Shown in pieces: positions 25,839-33,793 of a stretch of 64,000 nt of DNA (positions within the stretch are counted from its first letter, which is position 1; every line of letters begins with the position of its first letter). This DNA comes from Oerskovia douganii (GTDB lineage Bacteria > Actinomycetota > Actinomycetes > Actinomycetales > Cellulomonadaceae): the NCBI RefSeq assembly GCF_015142735.1, contig NZ_JACSPN010000010.1:1-64000 (forward strand), written 5' to 3'. The position numbers were made by a program, and so were the translations under genes. The notes beneath the pieces are model-generated. The model did no database searches, was not told the origin of the DNA, and saw nothing but the letters and a program-made list of their open reading frames with translations.

Positions 25839-26855
25839 ATGCCCCTCCAGCGGCGCGTGGTCGTCGTCCACCGGCGGACCGAGCTCGACGAGCTCCTCGA
25901 CCGGCATGCGACCAGGGGACAGGCCGAGTTCTTCCTCCGCACGCGTGGCCGCACGCTCGAAGCGGTCCAGGAGCGGCACGACACCGTGACCGAGGCTCGC
26001 GCCCGGGTCGTGGCGGCGATCCCCGAGGGATGGCGGCGGGCCGACGTCGAACGCGCGGACCTCGGTCGGTTCCTCGTGGCCCCCGAGGACGTCGTGGTCG
26101 TGGTCGGGCAGGACGGGCTCGTCGCGAACGTCGCGAAGTACCTCACCGACCAGCCCGTGCTGGGCGTCGACCCCGAGCCGGGGACCAACGCGGGGGCGCT
26201 GGTCCGCCTCGACGTCCCGACGGCCGTCGCGCTCCTGCAGCGCGCGGGACGCGCGACGCGCGCAGGGACGGCGGCTCAGGAGACGGGTGGGCGCGGGGCT
26301 GGCAGGCCCGACGACGGCGCCCCGGGCCACGCGCTCGGCCTGCGGACCGAGGACCTCACCACGGTCGGGGCGTCGCTCGACGACGGACAGGTCCTGACGG
26401 CGCTCAACGAGGTCTTCGTCGGCCACCCGTCGCACCAGTCGGCGCGCTACCGGATCACCGCGGACGGCCCGGGCGACGCGGCAGGCCGTCGGGGTGCGAG
26501 CCGCCGACCCGTCAGGTCCGAGAGGCAGTCCTCGTCGGGGGTCATCGTCGCGACGGGGGCCGGTGCCACGGGGTGGTGCGCGTCGATCGCGCGCGAGCGC
26601 GGCGGGCGCAGCCTCCCTGGGCCCGCCGACCCGGCGCTCGCGTGGTTCGTGCGCGAGGCGTGGCCGTCGCCCGCGACCGGTGCCGACCTGACCGAGGGAC
26701 TGCTCGACGCGGGCGGCGAGCTCCGGCTCACGGTCGAGTCCGACCAGCTCGTGGTGTTCGGCGACGGTGTCGAGTCGGACCGGCTCGTCGCGTCGTGGGG
26801 CCAGGAGGTCACGGTGCACGTCGGGGCGAACCGGTTGCGGCTGGTCGTGGGGTGA
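25839..26855 (+). CDS. Divergent NAD-kinase-like protein
   Basis: A 338-residue protein with the ATP-NAD kinase fold pattern, but with altered motifs: VVVVVGQDGLVANVAKYL where NAD kinases have GGDGT, LNEVFVGHPSHQSARYRI for the NE motif region (Asn-Glu kept), and GVIVATGAGATGWCAS in place of the TPTGSTAY loop. The N-terminal ~75 residues (VVVVHRRTELDELLDRHATRG) are shared with related actinobacterial proteins often called sugar kinases. Activity may be changed or lost. Starts one base after the SPFH stop. With the NrtR-like regulator, a role in nucleotide or ADP-ribose metabolism is inferred. Confidence 0.72.
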   Translation: MPLQRRVVVVHRRTELDELLDRHATRGQAEFFLRTRGRTLEAVQERHDTVTEARARVVAAIPEGWRRADVERADLGRFLVAPEDVVVVVGQDGLVANVAKYLTDQPVLGVDPEPGTNAGALVRLDVPTAVALLQRAGRATRAGTAAQETGGRGAGRPDDGAPGHALGLRTEDLTTVGASLDDGQVLTALNEVFVGHPSHQSARYRITADGPGDAAGRRGASRRPVRSERQSSSGVIVATGAGATGWCASIARERGGRSLPGPADPALAWFVREAWPSPATGADLTEGLLDAGGELRLTVESDQLVVFGDGVESDRLVASWGQEVTVHVGANRLRLVVG

Positions 26856-26964
26856 ACGCTACGGACCGGCGGGGTCTGACGCGTCGGCCCAGGTGCGCCG
26901 CCCTGCGGTCACCGCGGGAGCCGGGTGGGGCCGACGTGCATCTGCCTGCCCAGGTACCGCTCGA

Positions 26965-27420
26965 TCAGGCGGGCAGGCGCAGGTGCACGATCGGGTAGGG
27001 ACGACCGTCGGAGTCGAGCGGGCTGCGTCCCGCCTCCTGGAAGCCGCGGTGCAGGTAGAAGCCGAGCGCGTCGGGGTTCTGCTCGTTCACGTCGACCCGG
27101 GTCACACCGTGTCGGGTCACGGCCTCGGCGAGCAGCGCCGACCCCACGCCTTCGCCTCGCGCCTCGTCGGCGACGAACAGCATCTCCAGGCCGCCGTCCG
27201 CGATGCCGGCGAACCCGACGGCCCGACCGTCACGCTCGGCCACGAGGAGCTCGACCGCAGGAAGATAGTCGGACGCCAGCGCCGCCTCGATCCGCTCGAA
27301 GTCCGCCTGTGCCAGGAAGTCGTGCGTGGCCCGCACCGCGCTGCGCCAGATCTCCACGAGACGGGGGAATTCCGAGGGACCCGCCGTCGGGCGAACAAGG
27401 ATCTCGAAACGTGCACTCAT
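26965..27420 (-). CDS. GNAT-family N-acetyltransferase
   Basis: A 151-residue acetyltransferase with the acetyl-CoA-binding motif A (LEMLFVADEARGEGVGSALLAEAV) followed by VNEQNPDALGFYLHRGF (motif B). Residues before that include VGFAGI, the beta-4 strand. It resembles YafP/ElaA-type small GNATs; the substrate is unknown. ATG 27420 is the first methionine of the domain. It is convergent with the NAD-kinase-like gene and lies downstream of GH43 and a short gene relic. Confidence 0.82.
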   Translation of the reverse strand: MSARFEILVRPTAGPSEFPRLVEIWRSAVRATHDFLAQADFERIEAALASDYLPAVELLVAERDGRAVGFAGIADGGLEMLFVADEARGEGVGSALLAEAVTRHGVTRVDVNEQNPDALGFYLHRGFQEAGRSPLDSDGRPYPIVHLRLPA

Positions 27421-27506
27421 GCGCTCAAGAGTACGCGCGAGGGCCGGGCGCCTCCGCTGACGCCGGGGTCCCGTGACGGACGCAGGGCGCCGCCGCGCGT
27501 GCGACC

Positions 27507-27597
27507 CGAGACCGAGGACGTCCCCCTCGATGAGGAAGCCGCCGAGGACAGGGCCGATGATGCCGCCCGGCCCGAGCAGACCGAAGATCGCGAGGTG
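27507..27597 (-). pseudogene. Relic of an MFS multidrug-type transporter gene
   Basis: Thirty-one codons directly after the GH43 stop read HLAIFGLLGPGGIIGPVLGG and continue FLIEGDV. This matches motif C (GxxxGPxxGG) of drug:H+ antiporters. There is no start codon and no more of the transporter on either side, so only a scrap remains, perhaps left by a deletion joining GH43 to the GNAT gene. Confidence 0.45.
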
Positions 27598-27599
27598 TC

Positions 27600-29408
27600 C
27601 TAAGACCCCCGGTACTCCACGCACTCGACGTCCGCGACGGTCGCGGTAGCCGTCCCGCGGCCCGTCGCGTAGGGCCCGACCCACACGCCGAGGAACCCGC
27701 CCGCCTCGGGCGAGCTGAGCCGCCCGCCGTGCACGGTCGCCACCGCGTGGAAGCCGCGTACCGTCCGGACCCCGCAGGTGTAGTCCTGCCCGGCGGCGTG
27801 CAGGGCCACGTCCACGGGACCCTCGCCCAGCCCGAGCGGTCCGAGCGCGACGCGGCCCACGACGGCCTCCTCGCCGTCGAAGCGTTCGACGACGAGGAGC
27901 TCGCGCCCACCGGGCGCGTCGGCCGCGCCGGGCGACGCCCGCGTCACGACCGCTGCGATCCACGCGTCCTCGGACTGTCGCACCGCGAGCCCGGCCCACT
28001 CGTCGGGCCCCGCGGGGTCGACGTCGACGCGCACCGTGAGGTCCATGTCCGTGTGCTGCTGGCGGCGCCCCAGGAACGCGGGGGTCGAGACGTCGGACAG
28101 CGTCGCGGGCAGCAGCGGGAGCCGCAGGTGCCAGGGCCGTTCGGTCAGGGACCAGAACCGGTCCCCCGTCCGCACCTGGTTCCACGCGAGGTCGAGCTCG
28201 TCGTCCGTCCCGTCGGTCTCGTGCACGACGACGGCGCTCACCTCGGCACCCGGCCCCACCTCGACGGGAGGCCCGGACGGCGCGGGCGACCCCGCCCCGG
28301 GGAGCCGCGCTCCGACGTCGGGCAGGGGGAACCTCCCCGCGACGTGGCCGACGCCCGGGGCGACCACGGGCCACCCGTCCTCCCAGACCACGGGCGCGAG
28401 GAACGTCTCGCGGCCCAGGTTGGGGAAGTAGCCGCCGTAGGGGCGGCTGCCGAGCAGCACCATCCACCACTCGCCGGCGGCGGTCTCCACGAGGTCGGCG
28501 TGCCCGACGCCGACCACGGGGAAGTCCCGGCCCAGGTGCCGGTGCGTGAGGACCGGGTTCGCGGGGTTGCCCACGTACGGGCCGGTCACGGCGTCGGCTC
28601 GCGCGACCGACACCGCGTGGCGGTGCTCGGTCCCGCCCTCGGAGGCGAGCAGGTAGTAGTGGTCGCCCACCCGGTACAGGTGCGGGCCCTCGGCCCAGAC
28701 AGCGCCGTGCAGCGCCCCGCGCCACAGGACGTGCTCGGGGCCGACGAGCGCCCCGGCCGCGAGGTCCAGCTCACGCAGCCACACCTCGGTCTGCCCCTCC
28801 CACTCCCCCGGGTCGGCGAGGCGCGTCGCGGTGAGCCACACGCGCGCGCCGTCGTCGGGACCGGCAGCGTCGTCGGGACCGGCAGCGTCGAAGAAGAGCG
28901 ACGGGTCGATCCCGTCCCCCGCGAGCCACACCGGGTCGGACCACGGCCCGGCGGGGTCGGTCGCCGTCACGAGGAGGTGCCCGCCCTGCCCCTGCGTGTG
29001 GACGAGGGTCGTGACGACGTAGAACGTCCCGTCGTGGTGGCGGATCGTCGCGGCGTACAGCCCGCCCGACGACGGCACGCTCGACATGTCCACCTGGTCG
29101 GTCCGGTGGATCGCGTGGCCCACCTGCGTCCACGTGACGAGGTCGTGGCTGTGGAAGACGGGCAGGCCCGGGAAGTACTCGAAGGTCGAGGTGACGAGGT
29201 AGTAGTCGTCGGGCGCGACGGTCCCGTCGTCCCGGGTGGCCCCGGGGACCCGGCAGATGCTCGGGTCCGGGTGCGTGCCGGGCAGGACGGGGTTCGCGAA
29301 GGTCCTGGCTGCCCGTGCTCCGGCTGCCCGGCCCCCGCGCCCGGCTGCCGAACCCGAGGTCGGCAGGGCGACAAGGGTCGGTTGCCTGACGGACCTCGGG
29401 TTCGGCAC
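27600..29408 (-). CDS. GH43 beta-xylosidase/alpha-L-arabinofuranosidase
   Basis: About 602 residues. A five-bladed propeller of GH43 begins at ANPVLPGTHPDPSIC, with base Asp48 (numbered from GTG 29408), an IDPSLFF segment with the pKa-modulating Asp, and acid Glu240 in VWAEGPHLY. The C-terminal half is the beta-sandwich typical of GH43 subfamilies 11/12. There is no signal peptide, so it probably acts on imported xylo- or arabino-oligosaccharides. The start is unusual: GTG 29408 and GTG 29444 (inside GH3) are the only in-frame starts, and the first ~20 codons are supplied by a palindromic repeat (29348-29405) rather than by family sequence. Confidence 0.82.
   Translation of the reverse strand: MPNPRSVRQPTLVALPTSGSAAGRGGRAAGARAARTFANPVLPGTHPDPSICRVPGATRDDGTVAPDDYYLVTSTFEYFPGLPVFHSHDLVTWTQVGHAIHRTDQVDMSSVPSSGGLYAATIRHHDGTFYVVTTLVHTQGQGGHLLVTATDPAGPWSDPVWLAGDGIDPSLFFDAAGPDDAAGPDDGARVWLTATRLADPGEWEGQTEVWLRELDLAAGALVGPEHVLWRGALHGAVWAEGPHLYRVGDHYYLLASEGGTEHRHAVSVARADAVTGPYVGNPANPVLTHRHLGRDFPVVGVGHADLVETAAGEWWMVLLGSRPYGGYFPNLGRETFLAPVVWEDGWPVVAPGVGHVAGRFPLPDVGARLPGAGSPAPSGPPVEVGPGAEVSAVVVHETDGTDDELDLAWNQVRTGDRFWSLTERPWHLRLPLLPATLSDVSTPAFLGRRQQHTDMDLTVRVDVDPAGPDEWAGLAVRQSEDAWIAAVVTRASPGAADAPGGRELLVVERFDGEEAVVGRVALGPLGLGEGPVDVALHAAGQDYTCGVRTVRGFHAVATVHGGRLSSPEAGGFLGVWVGPYATGRGTATATVADVECVEYRGS
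29348..29405. repeat. 58-nt palindromic repeat, copy B, in the GH43 start region
   Basis: Fifteen-base arms (29347-29361 and 29392-29406) pair perfectly around a 30-nt loop containing ACAAGGG. It has the same length and end sequences as copy A at 23246-23303. It begins eight bases past the GH3 stop, and when translated forms the N-terminal extension of the GH43 protein. Confidence 0.7.
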
Positions 29409-29412
29409 CGCG

Positions 29413-31878
29413 TCAGCCCACCATGAGCGGCGCGTGCAGCTCACGCGTGTGGTCGACCACGCGCACGTCGCCCACGAGCCGCACGGGCGCCGTGAGCCGC
29501 ACGTCGGCGCTCGACGCCCCGAACCGCAGCTCGATCGCGCCCGGCTCGACGATCCGCCGGCCGTCGCGCCCAGTGAAGGACAGGACGTCGGCGGGCACGG
29601 TCGCGCTCACGCGCGCCGAGGCACCGGCCGCGAGCGGGACGCGCACGTACCCGATCAGCCGCTGCACGGGCCGCACGACCGAGGCCACGGGGTCGTGCGC
29701 GTAGAGCTGCACGACCTCCACGCCGTCGCGCCCGCCCGTGTTCCGCACGACGAACGACGCCTCGAAGGCCCCGTCGGTCGCGGCCTCGGCCGTGCCCACC
29801 TCGAGGTCCGACCAGTCGAAGCTCGTGTACGTGAGCCCGTGGCCGAACGCGAAGGCCGCGGTCGGGTCGATGTTCGACACGTCGGTCGCCTGCGCGAGCG
29901 TCGCGGCCAGGTAGGACGTGGGCTGGGCGCCCTCGGTCCCGGGCACGCTCACGGGCAGCCGGCCCGACGGCGCCACGCGCCCCGACAGGACGCCCGCGAC
30001 CGCGGGGGTCCCCTCCTCGCCCGCGAAGAACGCCTGGACGATCGCCGCGGCGCCGGGCTTCCCGGGCGCGGGGGTCGCGGCCGCGCCGAGCGCGTAGGGA
30101 CGACCCGAGAGGATCGTCGCGACCACGGGACGGCCCGTCGCGAGGAGCGCGTCGAGCAGGTCCTGCTGCGCGCCGGGCAGGCGCAGCGACTCGGCGTCGC
30201 AGCCCTCGCCGCTCGTGCCGCGACCGAACAGGCCGGCCCGGTCGCCCAGGGCGACCACGACGACGTCGGCCTCGCGGGCCAGGTCGACCGCCGCCGCGAT
30301 ACCCTCGGCGTCGGCCGCCGCGACCTCGGCCGTGCTCACGGCCCCGGTCGAGGACGGGTCGCTCGTGCCGTCGAGCGTGATCGCGGGCAGCACGTCGAGC
30401 GTGACGCCCGGCAGCTCGGCGCGCAGCGACGCGGCGAGCGTGGGCAGCGAGATCCCGAGCGGGACCTCCGGGTGGGCCAGGCCCACGTGCGCGGGGAACG
30501 AGTAGCAGCCGAGCACGGCCATGGGGTCCTCGGCCGTGGGACCCACGAGCGCGACCCGGCGCACGTCGGGGCCGAGCGGCAGCACGCCGTCGTTCGCGAG
30601 CAGGACCACGGCCTGCTCGGCGACCTCGCGGGCCAGCGCCCGGTTGGCGGGGCCGTCGAGGTCGACGGTCCCGCGCAGCGCGGCCACGGCCGCCTCGTCA
30701 CCGGGTCCGGCGACGGCCGCGAGCACGTCCGCGGGCACGTCGCGCAGCACGCCCGGGACCGGGTCCCAGCCCGCGTCGAGCAGGCCGAGCTCGACCTTCT
30801 GGCGCAGCACGCGCTCCAGGGCGCGGTCCACGAGCGCGACGTCGACCTCCCCGGCCTCGAGGGCCGCGACGAGCGGCTCGCCGAACGTCTTGACGGTCGG
30901 CAGCTCGACGTCGACGCCCGCCGCGAGCGCCGCCGCGGCGGCCTCGGCCCAGTCCCCGGCCACGCCGTGCATGATCTTGAGGAACGCGATCCCGAAGTAG
31001 TCGGCGACGACGGTCCCGTCGAAGCCCCACGTGTCGCGCAGGAGTCCCGTGAGGAGCTCGCGGTCGGCGGCCGACGGGATGCCGTCGGTGTCGGTGTAGG
31101 CGTGCATGACCGAGCGCACGCCGCCCTCGCGGACGGCCATCTCGAACGGCGGCAGGATCACGTCGGCGCGCTCGCGCGCCCCCATGGAGACGGGCGCGTG
31201 GTTGCGGCCGCCGCGCGAGGCCGAGTAGCCCGCGAAGTGCTTGAGCGTCGCGACGATGCCCGCGGACTCCAGGCCCTGGACGTACGCCGTGGCGACGGTC
31301 CCCACGAGGTACGGGTCCTCGCCGATGGTCTCCTCGACGCGGCCCCAGCGGGCGTCGCGCACGACGTCGAGCACGGGGGCCAGGCCCTGGTGCACGCCGA
31401 CCGAGCGCATGTCCTGCCCGATCCGCTCCGCCATGCGACGCACGAGCGCGGGGTCGAACGTCGCCCCCCAGGACAACGGCACGGGGTAGGCCGTCGCGCC
31501 CCACGCGGCGAACCCGGCGAGGCACTCCTCGTGCGCCACGGCCGGGATGCCGAACCGGTTCGCGGAGCGCACGCGCTCCTGCGTGCGCAGCAGCGACAGC
31601 GCACCCAGGGCCGGGTCGACCGGGTTGGTCCCGAAGGGCCGGGTGAGCTGCCCCAGCCCGTCGGGCAGGATCGCGTCGAGGTCGACGCCGTCCTCCATGT
31701 CGTGCTGGTGCGGGGCGACCTCGCCGCCCTCGGCCGATGCGCCGACCCACACCCCGAAGAGCTGGGCGACCTTCTCCCGGAGGGTCATCTCGGCCATGAG
31801 GGCCTTGACACGGGTCCCGGTGCCGACCGTCGGGTCGGACCACACGGGCAGCTCGGTCTGGTTCGTCTGAAGAGTCAT
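29413..31878 (-). CDS. GH3 beta-xylosidase/beta-glucosidase
   Basis: An 821-residue glycoside hydrolase family 3 enzyme without signal peptide. Order: TIM barrel with KHFAGYS and the nucleophile Asp293 in VVADYFGI, the alpha/beta sandwich with ALGDRAGLFGRGTSGEGCDAESL carrying the likely acid Glu, and a fibronectin III-like C-terminus (FAFGHGLTYTSF onward). In this locus it likely removes xylose (or glucose) from imported oligosaccharides. ATG 31878, seven bases after the permease stop, fits the usual short N-terminus; an upstream in-frame start would overlap the permease. Confidence 0.88.
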   Translation of the reverse strand: MTLQTNQTELPVWSDPTVGTGTRVKALMAEMTLREKVAQLFGVWVGASAEGGEVAPHQHDMEDGVDLDAILPDGLGQLTRPFGTNPVDPALGALSLLRTQERVRSANRFGIPAVAHEECLAGFAAWGATAYPVPLSWGATFDPALVRRMAERIGQDMRSVGVHQGLAPVLDVVRDARWGRVEETIGEDPYLVGTVATAYVQGLESAGIVATLKHFAGYSASRGGRNHAPVSMGARERADVILPPFEMAVREGGVRSVMHAYTDTDGIPSAADRELLTGLLRDTWGFDGTVVADYFGIAFLKIMHGVAGDWAEAAAAALAAGVDVELPTVKTFGEPLVAALEAGEVDVALVDRALERVLRQKVELGLLDAGWDPVPGVLRDVPADVLAAVAGPGDEAAVAALRGTVDLDGPANRALAREVAEQAVVLLANDGVLPLGPDVRRVALVGPTAEDPMAVLGCYSFPAHVGLAHPEVPLGISLPTLAASLRAELPGVTLDVLPAITLDGTSDPSSTGAVSTAEVAAADAEGIAAAVDLAREADVVVVALGDRAGLFGRGTSGEGCDAESLRLPGAQQDLLDALLATGRPVVATILSGRPYALGAAATPAPGKPGAAAIVQAFFAGEEGTPAVAGVLSGRVAPSGRLPVSVPGTEGAQPTSYLAATLAQATDVSNIDPTAAFAFGHGLTYTSFDWSDLEVGTAEAATDGAFEASFVVRNTGGRDGVEVVQLYAHDPVASVVRPVQRLIGYVRVPLAAGASARVSATVPADVLSFTGRDGRRIVEPGAIELRFGASSADVRLTAPVRLVGDVRVVDHTRELHAPLMVG

Positions 31879-31885
31879 CGTGGAG

Positions 31886-32848
31886 CTACTTTCCGCCGAC
31901 GCCCATGAGGCCCTGGACCAGGGCACGCCGGGCGAACAGGTACACGAGCAGGATCGGGATCATCGACATGACGACCGCCGCGAGGAGGCCGGGGATGTTG
32001 ACGCCGTACTGCGTCTGGAAGTTGAAGAGGCCGAGCGTGATGACCTTGGTCGCCTCGGACTGCGTGAGGATCAGGGGGAACAGGAACCCGTTCCAGGCCT
32101 GCAGCGCCGAGTAGACGACGATCGTCGCGACACCGCCCTTGGACAACGGAAGCACGAGCTGCAGGAACACGCGCCTGGGCGACGCCCCGTCGAGGGCCAT
32201 GGCCTCGTACAGCTCGTTGGTGATGTCACGCATCGAGCCGCTGAGGATGATGGTGCAGATCGGCAGGCAGAACGCCGCGGTCGGCAGGATCACGCCGATC
32301 AGGTTGTCGTACAGGCCCACGACCGAGATCACGTAGAAGATCGGGACGATCACGGCGCTCGCGGGGACCGCGAGGCCCAGCAGGAACATCCGGAAGATGC
32401 CCGTGGTGGCCCGGGAGCGGTTGCGCACGATCGCGTACGACAGCGGCGGCACGAGCAGCACCACGATCCCGACCACGGCGACCGTCACGACGACCGTGTT
32501 GAGGAAGTAGCGGCCGAAGCCCTGCTCGAACGCGTTGGTGAAGTTGTCGAGCGTGAACGTGGTCGGCAGGGACAGGGGCCCGCCCTGGGCGTACCCGGCC
32601 TGCGTCTGGAACGACGCCGTGACCAGCACGTAGAGGGGGATCGCGACGATCAGGAGCCAGATCGTGACCGCGATCCCGGCGCCCCAGTTGGGCCGGTTGC
32701 GGCTGCCCCGGCCCGCCCGGCCGCCTGCCCGACGCCGCCGCGCGCCGCCGTCCTGCGTCCCGCCCGGGCGGGACGCACCACCCGGGGTGGGCGGCGTCGT
32801 CGGGCCGGAGGCGTGCTCTGCGGGGGTGACGCTCAGGTCGTTGCTCAT
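31886..32848 (-). CDS. Sugar ABC transporter permease, MalG type (CUT1)
   Basis: A 320-residue permease with six helices and coupling loop EAMALDGASPRRVFLQLVLPL. The ~55-residue N-terminal tail is Pro/Gly/Arg-rich and contains a degenerate copy of the dispersed GCCGTCGGGC element. ATG 32848 overlaps the last base of the preceding permease stop. It works with the MalF-type partner; no ATPase lies nearby. Confidence 0.87.
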   Translation of the reverse strand: MSNDLSVTPAEHASGPTTPPTPGGASRPGGTQDGGARRRRAGGRAGRGSRNRPNWGAGIAVTIWLLIVAIPLYVLVTASFQTQAGYAQGGPLSLPTTFTLDNFTNAFEQGFGRYFLNTVVVTVAVVGIVVLLVPPLSYAIVRNRSRATTGIFRMFLLGLAVPASAVIVPIFYVISVVGLYDNLIGVILPTAAFCLPICTIILSGSMRDITNELYEAMALDGASPRRVFLQLVLPLSKGGVATIVVYSALQAWNGFLFPLILTQSEATKVITLGLFNFQTQYGVNIPGLLAAVVMSMIPILLVYLFARRALVQGLMGVGGK

Positions 32849-33768
32849 CACACGCCCTCCAGCTCGCTGCGCATCTTGTCGTACCCGGACAGGCGGACCG
32901 TGACCAGGGAGATCGCGGTCGCCGCGACGACCAGGACCACGGCGATCGCGGACGCGAGGCCGAAGTCGAAGCCGCGGAACGCCTTCTGGTACATGTAGAA
33001 GGCCGTGATGGTCGTGTCCGTGCCGGGTCCGCCGTTGGTGAGGATGAGGACCGTGTCGAACGTCGTCAGGCCGCCGACGATCATGAGGATCATCGAGGTG
33101 ATCATGGTGTTCCGGAGCTGCGGGAGCGTGATCGCGAAGAACGAGCGGACGCGCCCGGCGCCGTCGATCTCGGCCGCCTCGTAGAGCATGGGCGGCACTG
33201 CCTTCGCGGCCCCCTGGTAGATCAGGGCGTGCAGGGGCGTGAACTGCCACAGGCTCACGAACACCAGGACCGCGATCGCGGTCGACTGGTTGCCGAACAG
33301 GTTGCCGTCGCCGAACAACCACTCCATCTGGGCCGGGACGCCGAAGTTCGGGTCGAGCACCGCGCGCCACAGCACGGACACCGCGGCCGCCGACAGCAGC
33401 AGCGGCACGAAGAAGATCGCCGAGAGCACCGCGCGGTTCCACTGGTGGCCCGCGGCCCACACGCCCAGCAGCATCGCGACCGGGGTCTGGGTCACGACGC
33501 CGAGCGCGGTCAGCAGGAGCGAGAGCCCGATGCTCTTGAGCATCACGGGGTCGTCGAGGAGGCGGGACCAGTTCTCGGTCCCGACGAACTCGGGGCTGCC
33601 CAGCCCGCTCCACTGCGTGAACGACAGCACGAGCACGAGGACCATGGGCAGGAGGGCGAAGAGCCCGAAGAACAGGGCGGCGGGCAGTGCCCAGACCACG
33701 CCCGGGCGGCCGACCTGCTGGTCGGCGGCGCCCGGGCGCGTGCGCCCCTGGGGTGCGCGGGTGGTCAT
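32848..33768 (-). CDS. Sugar ABC transporter permease, MalF type (CUT1)
   Basis: A 306-residue permease with six helices and EAAEIDGAGRVRSFFAITLPQL in the coupling loop. It starts 25 bases after the binding-protein stop, without the hairpin seen in three other importer operons here. Likely substrate, by context with GH3 and GH43, is xylo-oligosaccharide or a related beta-glycoside. Confidence 0.87.
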   Translation of the reverse strand: MTTRAPQGRTRPGAADQQVGRPGVVWALPAALFFGLFALLPMVLVLVLSFTQWSGLGSPEFVGTENWSRLLDDPVMLKSIGLSLLLTALGVVTQTPVAMLLGVWAAGHQWNRAVLSAIFFVPLLLSAAAVSVLWRAVLDPNFGVPAQMEWLFGDGNLFGNQSTAIAVLVFVSLWQFTPLHALIYQGAAKAVPPMLYEAAEIDGAGRVRSFFAITLPQLRNTMITSMILMIVGGLTTFDTVLILTNGGPGTDTTITAFYMYQKAFRGFDFGLASAIAVVLVVAATAISLVTVRLSGYDKMRSELEGV

Positions 33769-33793
33769 GTCGATCTCCGTCCGGGGGACCGGG

